A DNA stretch of 64,000 nt from Halomonas eurihalina (GCF_008274785.1 NZ_VTPU01000017.1:1-64000), one strand, 5' to 3'. Counted from the first letter of the stretch, positions 21,333 through 33,653 are shown. Numbers and translations are program-made. Notes: generated by a model not told the origin, from the letters alone.

Positions 21333-22623
21333 GAGTGTTTCCATGTTTTCCGCCATTTCCAACGACGCGATTCGCGACAAGGCCGACGCGACGCTGAGCG
21401 GGCGTCGTCGACGCTGGGGCTGGACGCCCTTCTTCGGCCCTGCATTGATCGCTGCCGTGGCCTATATCGACCCCGGCAACTTCGCTACCAACATCGAGGC
21501 CGGTTCACGGTATGGCTACACCCTGCTGTGGGTGGTGCTCGGCGCCAACCTGATGGCGATGCTGATCCAGACCCTGTCGGCGAGACTGGGACTGGCTACC
21601 GGTCGCAATCTGCCCGAAATCATCCGCGATCGTTATCCCCGCCCGCTGGTATGGTGCTACTGGGTCCAGGCCGAGATCGTCGCCATCGCCACCGACCTCG
21701 CCGAATTCCTCGGCGCGGCCCTGGCCTTCAATCTGCTCTTCGGCCTCTCGCTGATGGAAGGCGCCCTGCTCACCGGCCTGATCACCTACCTGGCCCTGCT
21801 GCTCCATCGCCAGGGCTTCCGCCTGATGGAGATAGTCATCGGCGCCATGATCATGGCGGTGGCCAGCGGCTTCCTCCTGGAAATGCTGCTCGGCACGCCC
21901 GATCTCGCACCACTGCTCGAAGGCCTGCTGCTCCCGAGCTTTCCCGACAGCTATTCCCTCTACCTGGCCGCCGGCATTCTCGGCGCCACCGTGATGCCTC
22001 ATGTCATCTATCTGCATTCGGCGCTTTCCCAGAACCGCATCCAGACCCGCGACGAAGGGCAGCGCAAGCGCCTGATGCGCTATTACCGGATCGACGTCAT
22101 CGTCGGCATGGCGATCGCCGGCCTGGTCAACCTGAGCATGCTGGCCATGGCGGCGGCGGTCTTCCACGCCCAGGGACGGCTCGACATCGCCACCATCAGC
22201 GACAGCTACCAATTGCTTTCGCCAATGATGGGCCAGCAACTCGCCAGCCATGTCTTCGGCCTGGCCCTGCTGCTGGCGGGCCTGTCGTCCTCGATCGTCG
22301 GCACCCTGTCGGGTCAGGTGATCATGCAGGGCTTCGTCAACTTCACCATTCCCATCTGGCTACGCCGGTTGGTCACCATGCTGCCCGCGCTGGCCGTCAT
22401 CATGCTGGGCATCTCCGAACAGAAGGCGCTGGTCGCCAGCCAGGTCATCCTCAGCTTCGGCATCCCTTTTGCCCTGATCCCTCTGTTATGCTTTACGTCT
22501 GATCGCCGACTCATGGGCAATCTGGTCAACAGCAGATCCGTCACCGCCATCGGCGGGGCCATCTGCACGCTGATCATCGCGCTCAACGGCTATGTGCTGT
22601 TCTTCACCCTGACGGGTCACTGA
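21331..22623 (+). CDS. mntH: Nramp family divalent metal (Mn2+) transporter MntH
   Basis: 430-residue proton-coupled Mn2+/Fe2+ importer with about eleven transmembrane helices. The first helix carries the metal-site sequence DPGNFATNIEAG, and the sixth has the MPHVIYLHSAL motif, both Nramp signatures. ATG 21331 lies within the palindrome described separately and has no ribosome site. The ATG at 21343 (MFSAIS) is an alternative start. Followed 10 bp later by mntR. It lies between crbS and crbR although its function appears unrelated to acetate. Confidence 0.93.
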   Translation: MSVSMFSAISNDAIRDKADATLSGRRRRWGWTPFFGPALIAAVAYIDPGNFATNIEAGSRYGYTLLWVVLGANLMAMLIQTLSARLGLATGRNLPEIIRDRYPRPLVWCYWVQAEIVAIATDLAEFLGAALAFNLLFGLSLMEGALLTGLITYLALLLHRQGFRLMEIVIGAMIMAVASGFLLEMLLGTPDLAPLLEGLLLPSFPDSYSLYLAAGILGATVMPHVIYLHSALSQNRIQTRDEGQRKRLMRYYRIDVIVGMAIAGLVNLSMLAMAAAVFHAQGRLDIATISDSYQLLSPMMGQQLASHVFGLALLLAGLSSSIVGTLSGQVIMQGFVNFTIPIWLRRLVTMLPALAVIMLGISEQKALVASQVILSFGIPFALIPLLCFTSDRRLMGNLVNSRSVTAIGGAICTLIIALNGYVLFFTLTGH

Positions 22624-22633
22624 CAGGTCGCCA

Positions 22634-23044
22634 ATGCCATCCTTGCCCAAGCATGAATATTTCCGGCGCGTTCGGCAGGACCACCAGACCGAGCTGGTCG
22701 AGGACTACGTCGAGGAAATCGCCCATCTGCACGCACTGCACGGCGAGGCCCGCGCCAGCGACCTCGCCGAATGCTTCGGCGTCAGTACCGCCGCCGTCTC
22801 CAAGGTGATCACGCGACTCAAGCGCGATGGGCTGGTCATTGCCCGCCCCTACCGCGGCATCTTCCTGACGCCGCTCGGTGACGACATGGCCAAGCGGGTC
22901 GCCAATCGCCATACCGTGGTACTGGAGGTCCTGCGCAAGCTCGGCGTGCCCGAGGAGACCGCCCGGGCCGATTCGGAGGGCATCGAGCACCACTGCAGCG
23001 AGGCAACGGTGGAGGCCATGCGCCGTTACCTGAACGACGACTGA
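22634..23044 (+). CDS. mntR: Manganese-responsive regulator MntR (DtxR family)
   Basis: 136-residue repressor. The N-terminal winged helix (RASDLAECFGVSTAAVSKVITRLKRDGLV) is followed by a dimerisation and metal-binding domain with EHHCSEATVEAM, where the Glu-His pair is typical of the DtxR/MntR metal site. There is no SH3-like third domain, as in other MntR proteins. It should repress mntH when Mn2+ is ample. It ends 29 bp before a terminator hairpin. Confidence 0.92.
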   Translation: MPSLPKHEYFRRVRQDHQTELVEDYVEEIAHLHALHGEARASDLAECFGVSTAAVSKVITRLKRDGLVIARPYRGIFLTPLGDDMAKRVANRHTVVLEVLRKLGVPEETARADSEGIEHHCSEATVEAMRRYLNDD

Positions 23045-23073
23045 CGCGCTGCGTTCCACCACCGGAAACCGAA

Positions 23074-23097
23074 AACGCCGCCCCGAAGGGCGGCGTT
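23074..23097. terminator. Hairpin terminator between mntR and crbR
   Basis: AACGCCGCCC-cgaa-GGGCGGCGTT is a perfect 10-bp stem with a tetraloop. Preceding A residues provide a short T-run for minus-strand transcripts. It lies between two convergent genes and probably works in both directions. Confidence 0.8.
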
Positions 23098-23128
23098 CGC
23101 ATTGATGGCGGCTACATCCGGCCAGGCG

Positions 23129-23794
23129 TCAGGATTCTTCCACCTTCGGTGGCTCGACCTCGAGCTTCTGTGCGGCGATTACCGCCTGGGTCCGCGAGTG
23201 CACGCCAAGCTTGCGCAGGATGGCCGTGACGTGAGCCTTGATGGTGGCCTCGGAGACATTGAGCTCGAAGGCGATCTGCTTGTTGAGCAGCCCCTCGGTG
23301 AGCATGTTGAGCACACGGAACTGCTGCGGCGTAAGCGAGGCGATGGCCTCGGCAAAGCGCGTGTCCTCTTCATCGGCCTCGCCCAAGGCTTCGGCCATTT
23401 CCTCCGGCAGCCACACCTCGCCATCGAGGATCTCGCCCACCGCCTCGGCGATCAGCGCCAGCGATGCGGACTTGGGAATGAAGCCGGAAGCCCCGTAATC
23501 GATGGCACGGCGCACCACATGCAGTTCGTCGCTCCCGGACACCACCGCCACCGGAATGTCCGGCGTCTGACCGCGCAGTTGGATCAGCCCGGAGAAGCCA
23601 TGGGCGCCCGGCATGTGCAGATCCAGCAGGATCAGGTCGGCATCCGGGTGACGGGTTACCACCTCGGTCGTGGCTTCCATGGTATCGGCTTCGACGATCT
23701 CGGCCTGGGGCGCCAACTGGCGCAACGCCTGGGTGAGGGCCGCACGGAACAACGGATGGTCATCGGCGACGATGAATTTCTGGGCAAAAGCCAT
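23129..23794 (-). CDS. crbR: CrbR/ErdR-type LuxR family response regulator
   Basis: 221-residue response regulator. The receiver domain has DD at residues 11-12, phosphoacceptor D58 (LILLDLHMPG) and the conserved Lys in FIPKSAS. A LuxR-type helix-turn-helix occupies about 154-198 (LTPQQFRVLNMLTEGLLNKQIA). Sequence type and position, between a CrbS-type kinase and acs, match the CrbS/R (MxtR/ErdR) acetate-switch system, in which it activates acs and related genes. Start ATG 23794 has GGAGG upstream. Separated from acs by 225 bp including the terminator of neither gene's own start region. Confidence 0.9.
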   Translation of the reverse strand: MAFAQKFIVADDHPLFRAALTQALRQLAPQAEIVEADTMEATTEVVTRHPDADLILLDLHMPGAHGFSGLIQLRGQTPDIPVAVVSGSDELHVVRRAIDYGASGFIPKSASLALIAEAVGEILDGEVWLPEEMAEALGEADEEDTRFAEAIASLTPQQFRVLNMLTEGLLNKQIAFELNVSEATIKAHVTAILRKLGVHSRTQAVIAAQKLEVEPPKVEES

Positions 23795-23936
23795 GGTTCT
23801 CCTCCGGTTCCGGAATGCAACGGGCGGGCCCGCCGCCTGCTGGACGCTTGTAATTTACCGCATGTTACCCCATGGCCGAGGCAATGCCCAAGCGATCCGC
23901 CTGAATTGTCGACACTTTCCGTCAACGTCATGAAAA

Positions 23937-23955
23937 AGCCGGCCCGTGGCCGGCT
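23937..23955 (-). terminator. Intrinsic terminator of acs
   Basis: AGCCGGCC-cgt-GGCCGGCT is a perfect 8-bp stem that on the minus strand runs into TTTTTC. It begins about 65 bp after the acs stop codon, between acs and the upstream end of crbR. Confidence 0.85.
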
Positions 23956-24019
23956 GCAGTGCAGGATGGTGGACGAGCGCGCCATCCACCATTCAACGGG
24001 GCGCGTCGTGACACGACGC

Positions 24020-25969
<1,950 letters not shown>

Positions 25970-26089
25970 CGAAATGCCTCTGTCCTCGGGATGATCCCTT
26001 CAGGTGAATGATGCCGATCCAGCGCGACGCAGCGTCGACCGGCGCCATGTAAAGTGCTCCCAGCATAACCCTCTGCCGCTCCGGCTTCA

Positions 26090-26105
26090 CTTTAGACATT
26101 GGTAT
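26090..26105 (-). promoter_or_regulatory. Weak copy of the ATACCA site upstream of acs
   Basis: On the minus strand ATACCAATGTCTAAAG matches the site at 14190 in about 10 of 16 positions, including the full ATACCA half and GTC. It lies 121-136 bp upstream of the acs start. The match alone is marginal; the shared context gives it some weight. Confidence 0.25.
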
Positions 26106-26133
26106 GAACAATTTTCTTTTTTATAACAAACAG

Positions 26134-26694
26134 TTAAATAGAGTCCGCGAGCGCCGAACGGCACATATAGACCAACGGCTGACCGCATTTTCGACACTGA
26201 TACCGATGCCCTTGCCGGGCCAGGCCATGGCGACGCGCCGAGAAACCATGCTCGCGACAGCCACAGCGATAACGATAGGGTTCGGGGCTGGCACGTCCGG
26301 TATCGAAACGATGCGTGGTCTGCGGCACCAGCCCGAACAGCTCGCGCATCACCGTGCGCCATTCGTGGCCGTGGGGACGCGCCCGATGGCCATCCGCCAG
26401 GTGATGCACCAGCCAGTGGGCCACTTCGTGGGGCACCACGTCGACCAGGAAGGCATGACGATTCTCGTCAAAAAGCACCGGATTGAACCTCAGGCCGCCA
26501 CGCCCGAAATGCGCCTGCCCGGCCCCTTTGCCACGCAGATCCAGCCAGACGGCCGGACGCGGCAAGGTCTCATGCACCTCGCGACACAACCGCCAGGCGG
26601 CTTCGACCCGCTCGTGCAACGCACGCTGGCTGGCCGCGCGATCGAGGGAGTCGAGCCATTCGGGATCGGGTTCAGGCAACACGGGATGGATCAT
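26134..26694 (-). CDS. sprT: SprT-family zinc metalloprotease-like protein
   Basis: 186-residue protein with the zinc metalloprotease motif HEVAHWLVHH in the middle, a third candidate ligand in the following HGHEW segment, and a C-terminal zinc-ribbon-like region with YRCGC and YQCRKCGQPLVY. This matches bacterial SprT. The substrate is not established in bacteria; the eukaryotic relative SPRTN cleaves DNA-protein crosslinks. Transcribed divergently from the UPF0149 gene with a short shared upstream region. Confidence 0.9.
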   Translation of the reverse strand: MIHPVLPEPDPEWLDSLDRAASQRALHERVEAAWRLCREVHETLPRPAVWLDLRGKGAGQAHFGRGGLRFNPVLFDENRHAFLVDVVPHEVAHWLVHHLADGHRARPHGHEWRTVMRELFGLVPQTTHRFDTGRASPEPYRYRCGCREHGFSARRHGLARQGHRYQCRKCGQPLVYMCRSALADSI

Positions 26695-26762
26695 GGGATG
26701 CTAGAATGGCGCCACGCCACGGCGGCGTAAAGTAAAGACTTCCCAGCCAGAGCCACGTCACC

Positions 26763-27419
26763 ATGTCCGACACCGATACCCCCCAGCCCCAGCCGCTTCT
26801 CGACGACGAGGCCCTCGACCGGCTCGACGATTTTCTCGAATCGGAAAGGGTCGACGCCGACGCCCTGGACCTGATCGGCGCCCACGGTTTCCTGGTTGCC
26901 CTGGCCGTGGCACCGAGCGACGCTCCCGCCACCACCTGGGTACCGGAACTTTTTCATGGCGAACCGGCCTTCGCAGACGATAGCGAACGCGAGTCGACGC
27001 TGGCACTGCTCGAGCAGTTGCGCCACAACGCCATCCAAGTGCTGGAAGGCGGTGGCCTGCCCGAATTGCCATTCGACCTGGAGCTGGGCGGCCTGGCACC
27101 GGAGGAAACGCCGATCGGCGATTGGTGCGCGGGCTTCATGGAAGGCGTATTCCTCGACGAGGCGGCCTGGTTCGCCGAGGACGAGGAAGCCGCCGCCACC
27201 ATGCTACTGCCCTTCATGCTGCTCTCGGGACTGTTCGCCGACGAGCCCGACATGGCCGAACTCGCCACCGACGAACAACGTCTGGAGCGGCTAGTCGCAC
27301 AACTCCCCGAACTGGTGCTCGACCTCTACCTGCACTATCGAGTCCCCCCGGAAACCCCCAAGCCCAAACCCCGCCGCAAGGGACCGCCCGGTCGCGGCAA
27401 GAAGACGCGTAAGAAGTAA
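26763..27419 (+). CDS. UPF0149 (YgfB/YecA) family protein
   Basis: 218-residue acidic protein of the YgfB/YecA family; the segments LIGAHGFLVALAVAP, WCAGFMEGVFL and LLPFMLLSGLF are typical. The usual C-terminal SEC-C zinc motif of YecA is absent; instead the last twenty or so residues form a Pro/Lys/Arg-rich basic tail. Function is not established for most members, although YgfB in Pseudomonas affects gene regulation. It ends directly before a G-rich heptanucleotide repeat. Confidence 0.82.
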   Translation: MSDTDTPQPQPLLDDEALDRLDDFLESERVDADALDLIGAHGFLVALAVAPSDAPATTWVPELFHGEPAFADDSERESTLALLEQLRHNAIQVLEGGGLPELPFDLELGGLAPEETPIGDWCAGFMEGVFLDEAAWFAEDEEAAATMLLPFMLLSGLFADEPDMAELATDEQRLERLVAQLPELVLDLYLHYRVPPETPKPKPRRKGPPGRGKKTRKK

Positions 27420-27436
27420 GGGGGAAGGGGGAAGAC
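27420..27436. repeat. Short heptanucleotide repeat (GGGGGAA)x2
   Basis: Two copies of GGGGGAA followed by GAC begin one base after the UPF0149 stop codon. The unit length and position after a convergent gene end resemble the (AAGAGGG)x10 array at 10274-10347. Confidence 0.7.
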
Positions 27437-27514
27437 TGCCACCCCGTAGCCCAACGGTAAGTTTTTTCTCACAGCTTAAAACTTATAGTTCCCGGTGAAG
27501 CGGGGCTGGGGTTG

Positions 27515-27575
27515 CTTTCCTCTTCCAGGCGCGGCGCGCCGTCTTACTTCTTCCAGCGGCGCCAGCCGCGCTCTT
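27515..27575. repeat. Two-hairpin intergenic repeat, copy B
   Basis: TTTCCTCTTCCA leads into a hairpin GGCGC-ggc-GCGCC, a pyrimidine-rich linker with TTCTTCCA, and a second hairpin GCGGC-gcca-GCCGC followed by GCTCTTC. It aligns along its length with 10381-10444, with compensated or loop-only differences in the hairpins. It again lies between convergent genes. Confidence 0.75.
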
Positions 27576-27580
27576 CAAAC

Positions 27581-28699
27581 TTATCTGAGCCTCGTCAACA
27601 TCCCGTCCAGCGTGCCGAACAGCCATTCCTTGAAGCGTTGCAAGCGTGGCCGGCGCGCCCAGTCGTCACGGTGAACTTCGTGGCTAGCGGCGAAGTTACG
27701 CTCGAACAGGGCCGCCACATCGGCGGCGAAATCCGCGTCATCCACTTCCTGATTGGCTTCCAGGTTCCACTGCAGGCTCCAGTGGTCGAAGTTGCAGGAA
27801 CCCAGGCTCACCCAGTCGTCGACCAGCGAGAACTTGGCGTGGATGAAGGATGGCTGGAACTCGAAAATGCGCACGCCGGCCCGCAGCAGACGCCCATAGA
27901 AACGCTGGCCGGCGTAACGTACACCGGGATGGTCATGGGCACCGCCCGGCAGCAGCAGGCGCACGTCCACCCCGCGTCGCGCGGCCCGCGCCAGCCGCCG
28001 TCGCAGGCTCAGGGTCGGCACGAAATAGGGCGTGCACATCCAGATACGACGGTGCGCATCATCCACGCGGCGATGCAGGGACAGCCGGATGGCCTGATAG
28101 CGATACCCTCGCCCCCAGACGACACGGCCGCGCATCTTGCCCACCGCGGGTAGCGCCGTGATGGGCAGCGAGCCTGACGAATGCGCTTCACTCCTGCCGC
28201 CTCGCGTCACCGGTGAATTCCAGAGCGACACGAACAGACGCTCCCAGTCGGCCACCACCGGGCCTTCGATGCGTACCGCCACCTCGTACCAGGCCTCGAG
28301 AAAGTCATCGACCGCACCGAAGCCGCCAGTGAAGGCCACCCGGCCGTCTACCACCACCAGTTTGCGATGATCGCGGGTCAGATTGCGCGCCAGGGAGTGC
28401 AGCCCCAGGGGATTGAACCAGCGCAGGGTCACACCGCCTTCCTCCAGGCGACGCCGGTCCGCCGTCGACAGGCCCATGGCACCATAGCCGTCGAGCATCA
28501 GCCGCACCGTCACGCCGCGCGACACCGCCTCCAGCAGTGCATCGATCACCAGCGTGGTCAGCCGCCCCGACTCCATCAGGTACAGCTCGATCAGCAAGGT
28601 TTCCCGGGCCGCGCCGACGGCCTCGAACATGGCCGGTAGGAAACGTGCTGCCTCGGGCAGCAGCTGAAAATGATTGGCGTCCCGCCAGGCTCCTGCCAT
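27581..28699 (-). CDS. Phospholipase D-family cardiolipin synthase-like protein
   Basis: 372-residue protein with two HKD phosphodiesterase motifs, H111-K113-D118 (HRKLVVVD) and H287-K289-D294 (HAKFSLVD). Domain layout and the absence of N-terminal transmembrane helices resemble ClsB-type cardiolipin synthases, which transfer a phosphatidyl group between phospholipids. The start at 28699 follows GGAGGAAGGGACG and is preferred over an ATG five codons upstream. It lies next to, and divergent from, plsB, which fits a lipid role. Other PLD reactions remain possible. Confidence 0.85.
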   Translation of the reverse strand: MAGAWRDANHFQLLPEAARFLPAMFEAVGAARETLLIELYLMESGRLTTLVIDALLEAVSRGVTVRLMLDGYGAMGLSTADRRRLEEGGVTLRWFNPLGLHSLARNLTRDHRKLVVVDGRVAFTGGFGAVDDFLEAWYEVAVRIEGPVVADWERLFVSLWNSPVTRGGRSEAHSSGSLPITALPAVGKMRGRVVWGRGYRYQAIRLSLHRRVDDAHRRIWMCTPYFVPTLSLRRRLARAARRGVDVRLLLPGGAHDHPGVRYAGQRFYGRLLRAGVRIFEFQPSFIHAKFSLVDDWVSLGSCNFDHWSLQWNLEANQEVDDADFAADVAALFERNFAASHEVHRDDWARRPRLQRFKEWLFGTLDGMLTRLR

Positions 28700-28787
28700 C
28701 GTCCCTTCCTCCATTGCTCCCCACGCCTCCTGACCCTAGCGCAGGGCATCGTTATACTGGCCCTCTATCCTCTTCAAGAGCGACCGC

Positions 28788-31226
28788 ATGGCCAACGCCA
28801 CTTCCGTCAATCCGCTCCGTGCGCCTCTGCGCCGCCTGATCGACGCCTGGACCCAAGTGCGCCTGCTCGAGCCCGCCGCGGAGGATCTCGGGCTCGACCC
28901 CGAATTACCGACCCTTTACGTTCTGCCGCGCTCATCCCTCTCTGATGGGTTGCTGCTCGAGGTTCTGGCCCGGCGACAGGGCCTGCCCGATGCCACCATG
29001 CCCAGGCAGCTCGGTGAGCGAATCCTGCCTGCCCAGCTCTCACTCCCCACCACGCGACGTCGCCTGTGGCAGCGTCGCAAGAGTTCACGCTCGCCTTTCC
29101 AGGCGGTTATCGAAGCACACCGCGACACGGGCTGCGACATTCAACTGGTGCCCGTCAGCATCTTCTGGGGGCGGGCGCCTGGCAAGCGTTTCGGCCTCTG
29201 GCAGCTGCTTGCGGCCGATAGCTGGCGCCTCACCGGCCGGTTGCGACGCCTGCTGGCGGTCATGGTCAATGGGCGCGATCTGGAGGTTCATTTCGGCGCG
29301 CCCCTGCGCCTGGCCGAACTCGATGACGGGCGCGAAACGTCCCTCACCGACCGCAAGGCCGCCCGCCTGTTGCGCGTGCATTTCCGACGCATGCGCTCCC
29401 GCGTACTGGGACCGGACCTGTCCCACCGTCGCACCCTGATCGAGGGCGTGGCACGCAGCGAGCCGGTGCGCCGCGCCATCGCGGAGCAGGCCAGCCAGTC
29501 GCCTCGTCTGCGCGCACGCCTGACGAAACGCGCACGACGCTATGGCCGTGAGATCGCCTCCAGCATGAGCTACCCGGTGATGCGCTTCCTCGATGGCGTG
29601 CTGCGGCGGTTGTGGAATCGCCTCTACGATGGCATCGATGCGCGTGGACTGGAGAGCATCAAGGACCTGGCCGGCGAGCACACCCTGGTCTATGTACCCT
29701 GTCATCGCAGCCACATCGACTATCTGCTGCTGTCCTATGTGCTCTACACCCAGGGGTTGATGCCTCCGCACATCGCCGCCGGCCGCAATCTCAACATGCC
29801 GCTGATCGGCCCCTTGCTGCGCCGCGGTGGCGCCTTCTTCATGCGTCGCAGCTTTCGTGGCCAGCCGCTGTATTCGGCAGTCTTCAAGGAATATCTGCAC
29901 CGCCTGCTCAATCGCGGGCATCCGCTGGAATACTTCATCGAAGGGGGGCGCTCGCGCAGCGGCAGGATGCTGCCGCCCCGCCCCGGCATGCTGTCCATGA
30001 CGCTGGACTCCTTCCTGCGCAGCCAGTGGGAAGGCGGACAGTCGCTCGTCTTCGTGCCGGTCTACATCGGCTACGAGCGCATCCTCGAGGAAGCCAGCTA
30101 TCAGCGCGAACTGGCCGGTGGCCGCAAGCGCAAGGAGTCGCCACTTGCCCTGCTGAGCATTCTGCGACGACTGCGTGAGCCCCATGGTCGCGTGGCACTA
30201 AACGTCGGCGAGCCGCTGTCGCTGGCCGACTTCCTCGACCATACCCAGCCCGACTGGCGCAGCGCGACGTCGCCGAGCGAAGAAGCCCCCGAGTGGAAGC
30301 GCGCCGCGGTCACCGAGCTCGGGGAAACACTGGCGCGGCGCATCAATGCCGCCGCCTCGCTCAACCCGGTGAACCTGGTCGCCCTCGGTATCCTGGCCAC
30401 ACCGCACCATGCCATCGAGGCCACACTGCTGGAACGCCATCTGACACTGCTGGCCGAGCTTAGCCAGCAGAGCACGACCACCTTGCCGCCCGGCGAGCCC
30501 GGCGACTGGATCGATCAGGCGCAATCGCTGGGCATGCTCAAGTACCAACCCCACGCCCTGGGCGACCTGGTCACCGCCGATCCCGCCCAAGCCACGCTGC
30601 TCGGCTGGTATCGCAACAATGTCCTGCATCTCTACGCACTGACCGGCCTCACCGCCTTCGCCTTTCGCCACCAGGCCCGTCAGAGCCTGGATGACCTGGA
30701 ACGCCTGCTGGCACCGAGCTGGCCGGTGCTGATGCGGGAATTCGCCATTGCCCCGCCGGCCTCGTTTCGCGAGGCGCTGGCCGACACCCTCGAACGCCTC
30801 GCCGCACAGGGGCTTCTCGAGCGCGACGCCGAGGCCTGGCGACGCACCGACTCGCTGACCGGCGAGGAACAATTGCGCATGCTGGGCCGGCTCATGCAGC
30901 CACCGCTGGAGCGCGGTTACCTGCTGCTCTCGGTACTGCTGGACGAGGCGCCGGGACACTTCACCCGCGACGCCCTGACCGAACGCACCCGACAGTTGGC
31001 CGAGCGCCTGGCACGCCTGACCGGACGCGATTCGCCGGAATTCTTCGACGCACGCCTGTTCGCGGGCCTGGTGCAGAGTCTCGAGGCCGAAGGTTGGCTG
31101 CGCACCCGGGAAGGACGGCTCTATTACGGTTCGCGACTGTGTGAAGGTGCGCGACGCGGACAGACACTGTTTGACCCGGCGCTGCGTCATCGACTGCAGC
31201 GAATCGCGCGTCATGCCGAGGCGTGA
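28788..31226 (+). CDS. plsB: Glycerol-3-phosphate 1-O-acyltransferase PlsB
   Basis: 812-residue membrane-associated acyltransferase for the first step of phospholipid synthesis. The catalytic block I motif HRSHID is at residues 306-311, block III-type EGGRSRSG near residue 387, and VPVYIGYE after it. The length matches the long gammaproteobacterial PlsB. It ends 13 bp before the convergent rsmJ. Confidence 0.97.
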   Translation: MANATSVNPLRAPLRRLIDAWTQVRLLEPAAEDLGLDPELPTLYVLPRSSLSDGLLLEVLARRQGLPDATMPRQLGERILPAQLSLPTTRRRLWQRRKSSRSPFQAVIEAHRDTGCDIQLVPVSIFWGRAPGKRFGLWQLLAADSWRLTGRLRRLLAVMVNGRDLEVHFGAPLRLAELDDGRETSLTDRKAARLLRVHFRRMRSRVLGPDLSHRRTLIEGVARSEPVRRAIAEQASQSPRLRARLTKRARRYGREIASSMSYPVMRFLDGVLRRLWNRLYDGIDARGLESIKDLAGEHTLVYVPCHRSHIDYLLLSYVLYTQGLMPPHIAAGRNLNMPLIGPLLRRGGAFFMRRSFRGQPLYSAVFKEYLHRLLNRGHPLEYFIEGGRSRSGRMLPPRPGMLSMTLDSFLRSQWEGGQSLVFVPVYIGYERILEEASYQRELAGGRKRKESPLALLSILRRLREPHGRVALNVGEPLSLADFLDHTQPDWRSATSPSEEAPEWKRAAVTELGETLARRINAAASLNPVNLVALGILATPHHAIEATLLERHLTLLAELSQQSTTTLPPGEPGDWIDQAQSLGMLKYQPHALGDLVTADPAQATLLGWYRNNVLHLYALTGLTAFAFRHQARQSLDDLERLLAPSWPVLMREFAIAPPASFREALADTLERLAAQGLLERDAEAWRRTDSLTGEEQLRMLGRLMQPPLERGYLLLSVLLDEAPGHFTRDALTERTRQLAERLARLTGRDSPEFFDARLFAGLVQSLEAEGWLRTREGRLYYGSRLCEGARRGQTLFDPALRHRLQRIARHAEA

Positions 31227-31239
31227 AACGGAGCGATAC

Positions 31240-32007
31240 CTATGACGCCGTCAGCGAGCGATGGACATACAGATCATAGCGACTGGTCTTGCCCTCGAGC
31301 ACATGGCGCGGCGCCGGGCCGTCGATGGGAGGCGCCTTGCGCGGTCGCTTGACGACCACGCGATGTGTCGCCACGTCCAGCGCCGCTTCCAGCAGTCGCG
31401 GGGCATCGGCGTCGTCGCCGGCCAGTTCGCGGAACAGCCGCATTTCCTTCTTGACCAGCGCCGACTTGGCGCGATGCGGGAACATGGGGTCCAGATGAAC
31501 GACCTGAGGCGCGATGCCGCTCTCTGCCACCCGGCGGGCCAGCTCATAGCCGGCGTCGCCATGCACCAACCGCATGCGGGCCGCGATTTCGGCGGCATCG
31601 GGATCGGCGGCGGCGCGCGCCAGTCCATCTTCCAGCAAGGCAGCAATGGCCGCCACGCGCTCGACCAGCAGTACCTCGGCACCGAGCGAGGCCAGCACGA
31701 AGGCGTCGCGCCCCAGGCCGGCGGTGGCGTCCACCACCGAGGGCGTCACGCCCTTGCCGAGACCGCAGGCCCGGGCAATCAACTGACCGCGGCCGCCACC
31801 GAAGCGACGCCGATGAGCGGCCCGCCCGGCGGCGAAATCCACCGCCAGCGGATTGCCGTAATCGCGCGGATCACCGGCCAGTACCAGTCGTTCGTCCTCA
31901 TGGCGCAAGACCAGGGGCGCGTCCGGTGCATCGACGCGCATCGGCAGCCCCCAGCGGGCGGCCAGGCGGGCATCGTCTTCTACCGCGACACGGGCGCTGC
32001 CACTCAT
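31240..32007 (-). CDS. rsmJ: 16S rRNA (guanine1516-N2)-methyltransferase RsmJ
   Basis: 255-residue SAM-dependent methyltransferase. The SAM motif is [26 protein letters not shown], and the catalytic-region sequence [23 protein letters not shown] is specific to RsmJ. The start codon overlaps the stop of the upstream tsaB by four bases, so the two are co-transcribed. Confidence 0.95.
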   Translation of the reverse strand: MSGSARVAVEDDARLAARWGLPMRVDAPDAPLVLRHEDERLVLAGDPRDYGNPLAVDFAAGRAAHRRRFGGGRGQLIARACGLGKGVTPSVVDATAGLGRDAFVLASLGAEVLLVERVAAIAALLEDGLARAAADPDAAEIAARMRLVHGDAGYELARRVAESGIAPQVVHLDPMFPHRAKSALVKKEMRLFRELAGDDADAPRLLEAALDVATHRVVVKRPRKAPPIDGPAPRHVLEGKTSRYDLYVHRSLTAS

Positions 32008-32708
32008 CGCGACTTGCGCCAGGCGACCTGGTCACGCAGATAGACCGGCTGCACCTCATGGGCCGGCCGACCCTCGCCGGCGGCAAAGGCATCGGCGGCC
32101 AACAGCACCAGGTCTTCGGCGGCGACGTCCACATCCGGCAGGCACAGGCTCATCGCCACCTGCGTCCCGGCGGGCATCGACTCCCGCAGCGTCCAGCCGG
32201 AACCCACACCCACCCAGTCGTGATCGTCATGTCCTTCGGGCAGTTGCAGCCGCTCCGGCGGCAGCACCGCCTCCTCGTCCAACGGCTCGACATGGCCCTG
32301 GTGACACCGCCAGCAGGCGGCATAGATCTCGCCCATGCGCGCATCCAAAGCCGTGATCAGGTAACGATAGTGATGGCGACGATGCGCCCCCAGCGCCAGC
32401 GCCTGAAGCGTCGAGATGCCGAGCAGGGGGCGATCCAGGCCGAAGGCCAGCCCCTGGGCGGCCCCCGCCGCGATGCGTAGCCCGGTAAAAGAGCCGGGGC
32501 CTCGACCATAGGCGATGGCATCGAGATCGGCAGGCGTCACACCGGCTTCGTCGAGCACCTCGTCGACCATCGGCAGCAGGCGGCGGGTATGCGCCCGGGG
32601 CGCAAGCTCGAAACGGGAGATCAGCTCGTCAGGATGATTGTCTCGGCGACGCAATAGAGCGGCGGAACAGGCGCTCGAGGAGGCGTCCAGGGCCAGCAGG
32701 ATCGGCAT
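32004..32708 (-). CDS. tsaB: tRNA t6A37 synthesis protein TsaB
   Basis: 234-residue ASKHA-fold partner of TsaD in threonylcarbamoyl transfer to tRNA A37. The N-terminal [15 protein letters not shown] and the [22 protein letters not shown] segment are TsaB signatures. A TATAAT sequence about 35 bp upstream could be its -10 box, although the matching -35 is weak. Overlaps rsmJ by four bases. Confidence 0.95.
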   Translation of the reverse strand: MPILLALDASSSACSAALLRRRDNHPDELISRFELAPRAHTRRLLPMVDEVLDEAGVTPADLDAIAYGRGPGSFTGLRIAAGAAQGLAFGLDRPLLGISTLQALALGAHRRHHYRYLITALDARMGEIYAACWRCHQGHVEPLDEEAVLPPERLQLPEGHDDHDWVGVGSGWTLRESMPAGTQVAMSLCLPDVDVAAEDLVLLAADAFAAGEGRPAHEVQPVYLRDQVAWRKSR

Positions 32709-32748
32709 GAGGAATACGCGATGATGAAAAATGTCGGGGCATTATACG

Positions 32749-32777
32749 ACAACGGCCCGCATCGTGCGGGCCGTTGT
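32749..32777 (-). terminator. Hairpin terminator downstream of adk
   Basis: ACAACGGCCCGCA and its perfect complement face each other around a 3-nt loop 20 bp after the adk stop. The stem is 13 bp long, but the minus-strand T-run after it is weak (GTATAATGC). Despite this it separates adk from the tsaB-rsmJ unit. Confidence 0.7.
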
Positions 32778-32796
32778 TCTCAGCGATCACAGAACG

Positions 32797-33453
<657 letters not shown>

Positions 33454-33653
33454 CTAACTGCTCCTTGAAAACGAGGAAGTGGCAAAGATTGAAAAATGAG
33501 AAGCGAACCATACCCGTGCCATTCCCGCCAGACAAGCAGCACGGCTCAGCGAGTCGCCATTGCCATGAAAAAAAACTGCAACAACAGTCAGTTAAGCTTA
33601 CTAGGACTTTCGTCTGCCTGCCCGATGACAGGCACCGTGAAAGGCTTGAAAAA
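33454..33653. other. adk upstream region
   Basis: About 200 bp upstream of adk with A-rich stretches. It should contain the adk promoter, but no clear -35/-10 pair stood out. No gene is visible. Confidence 0.4.
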
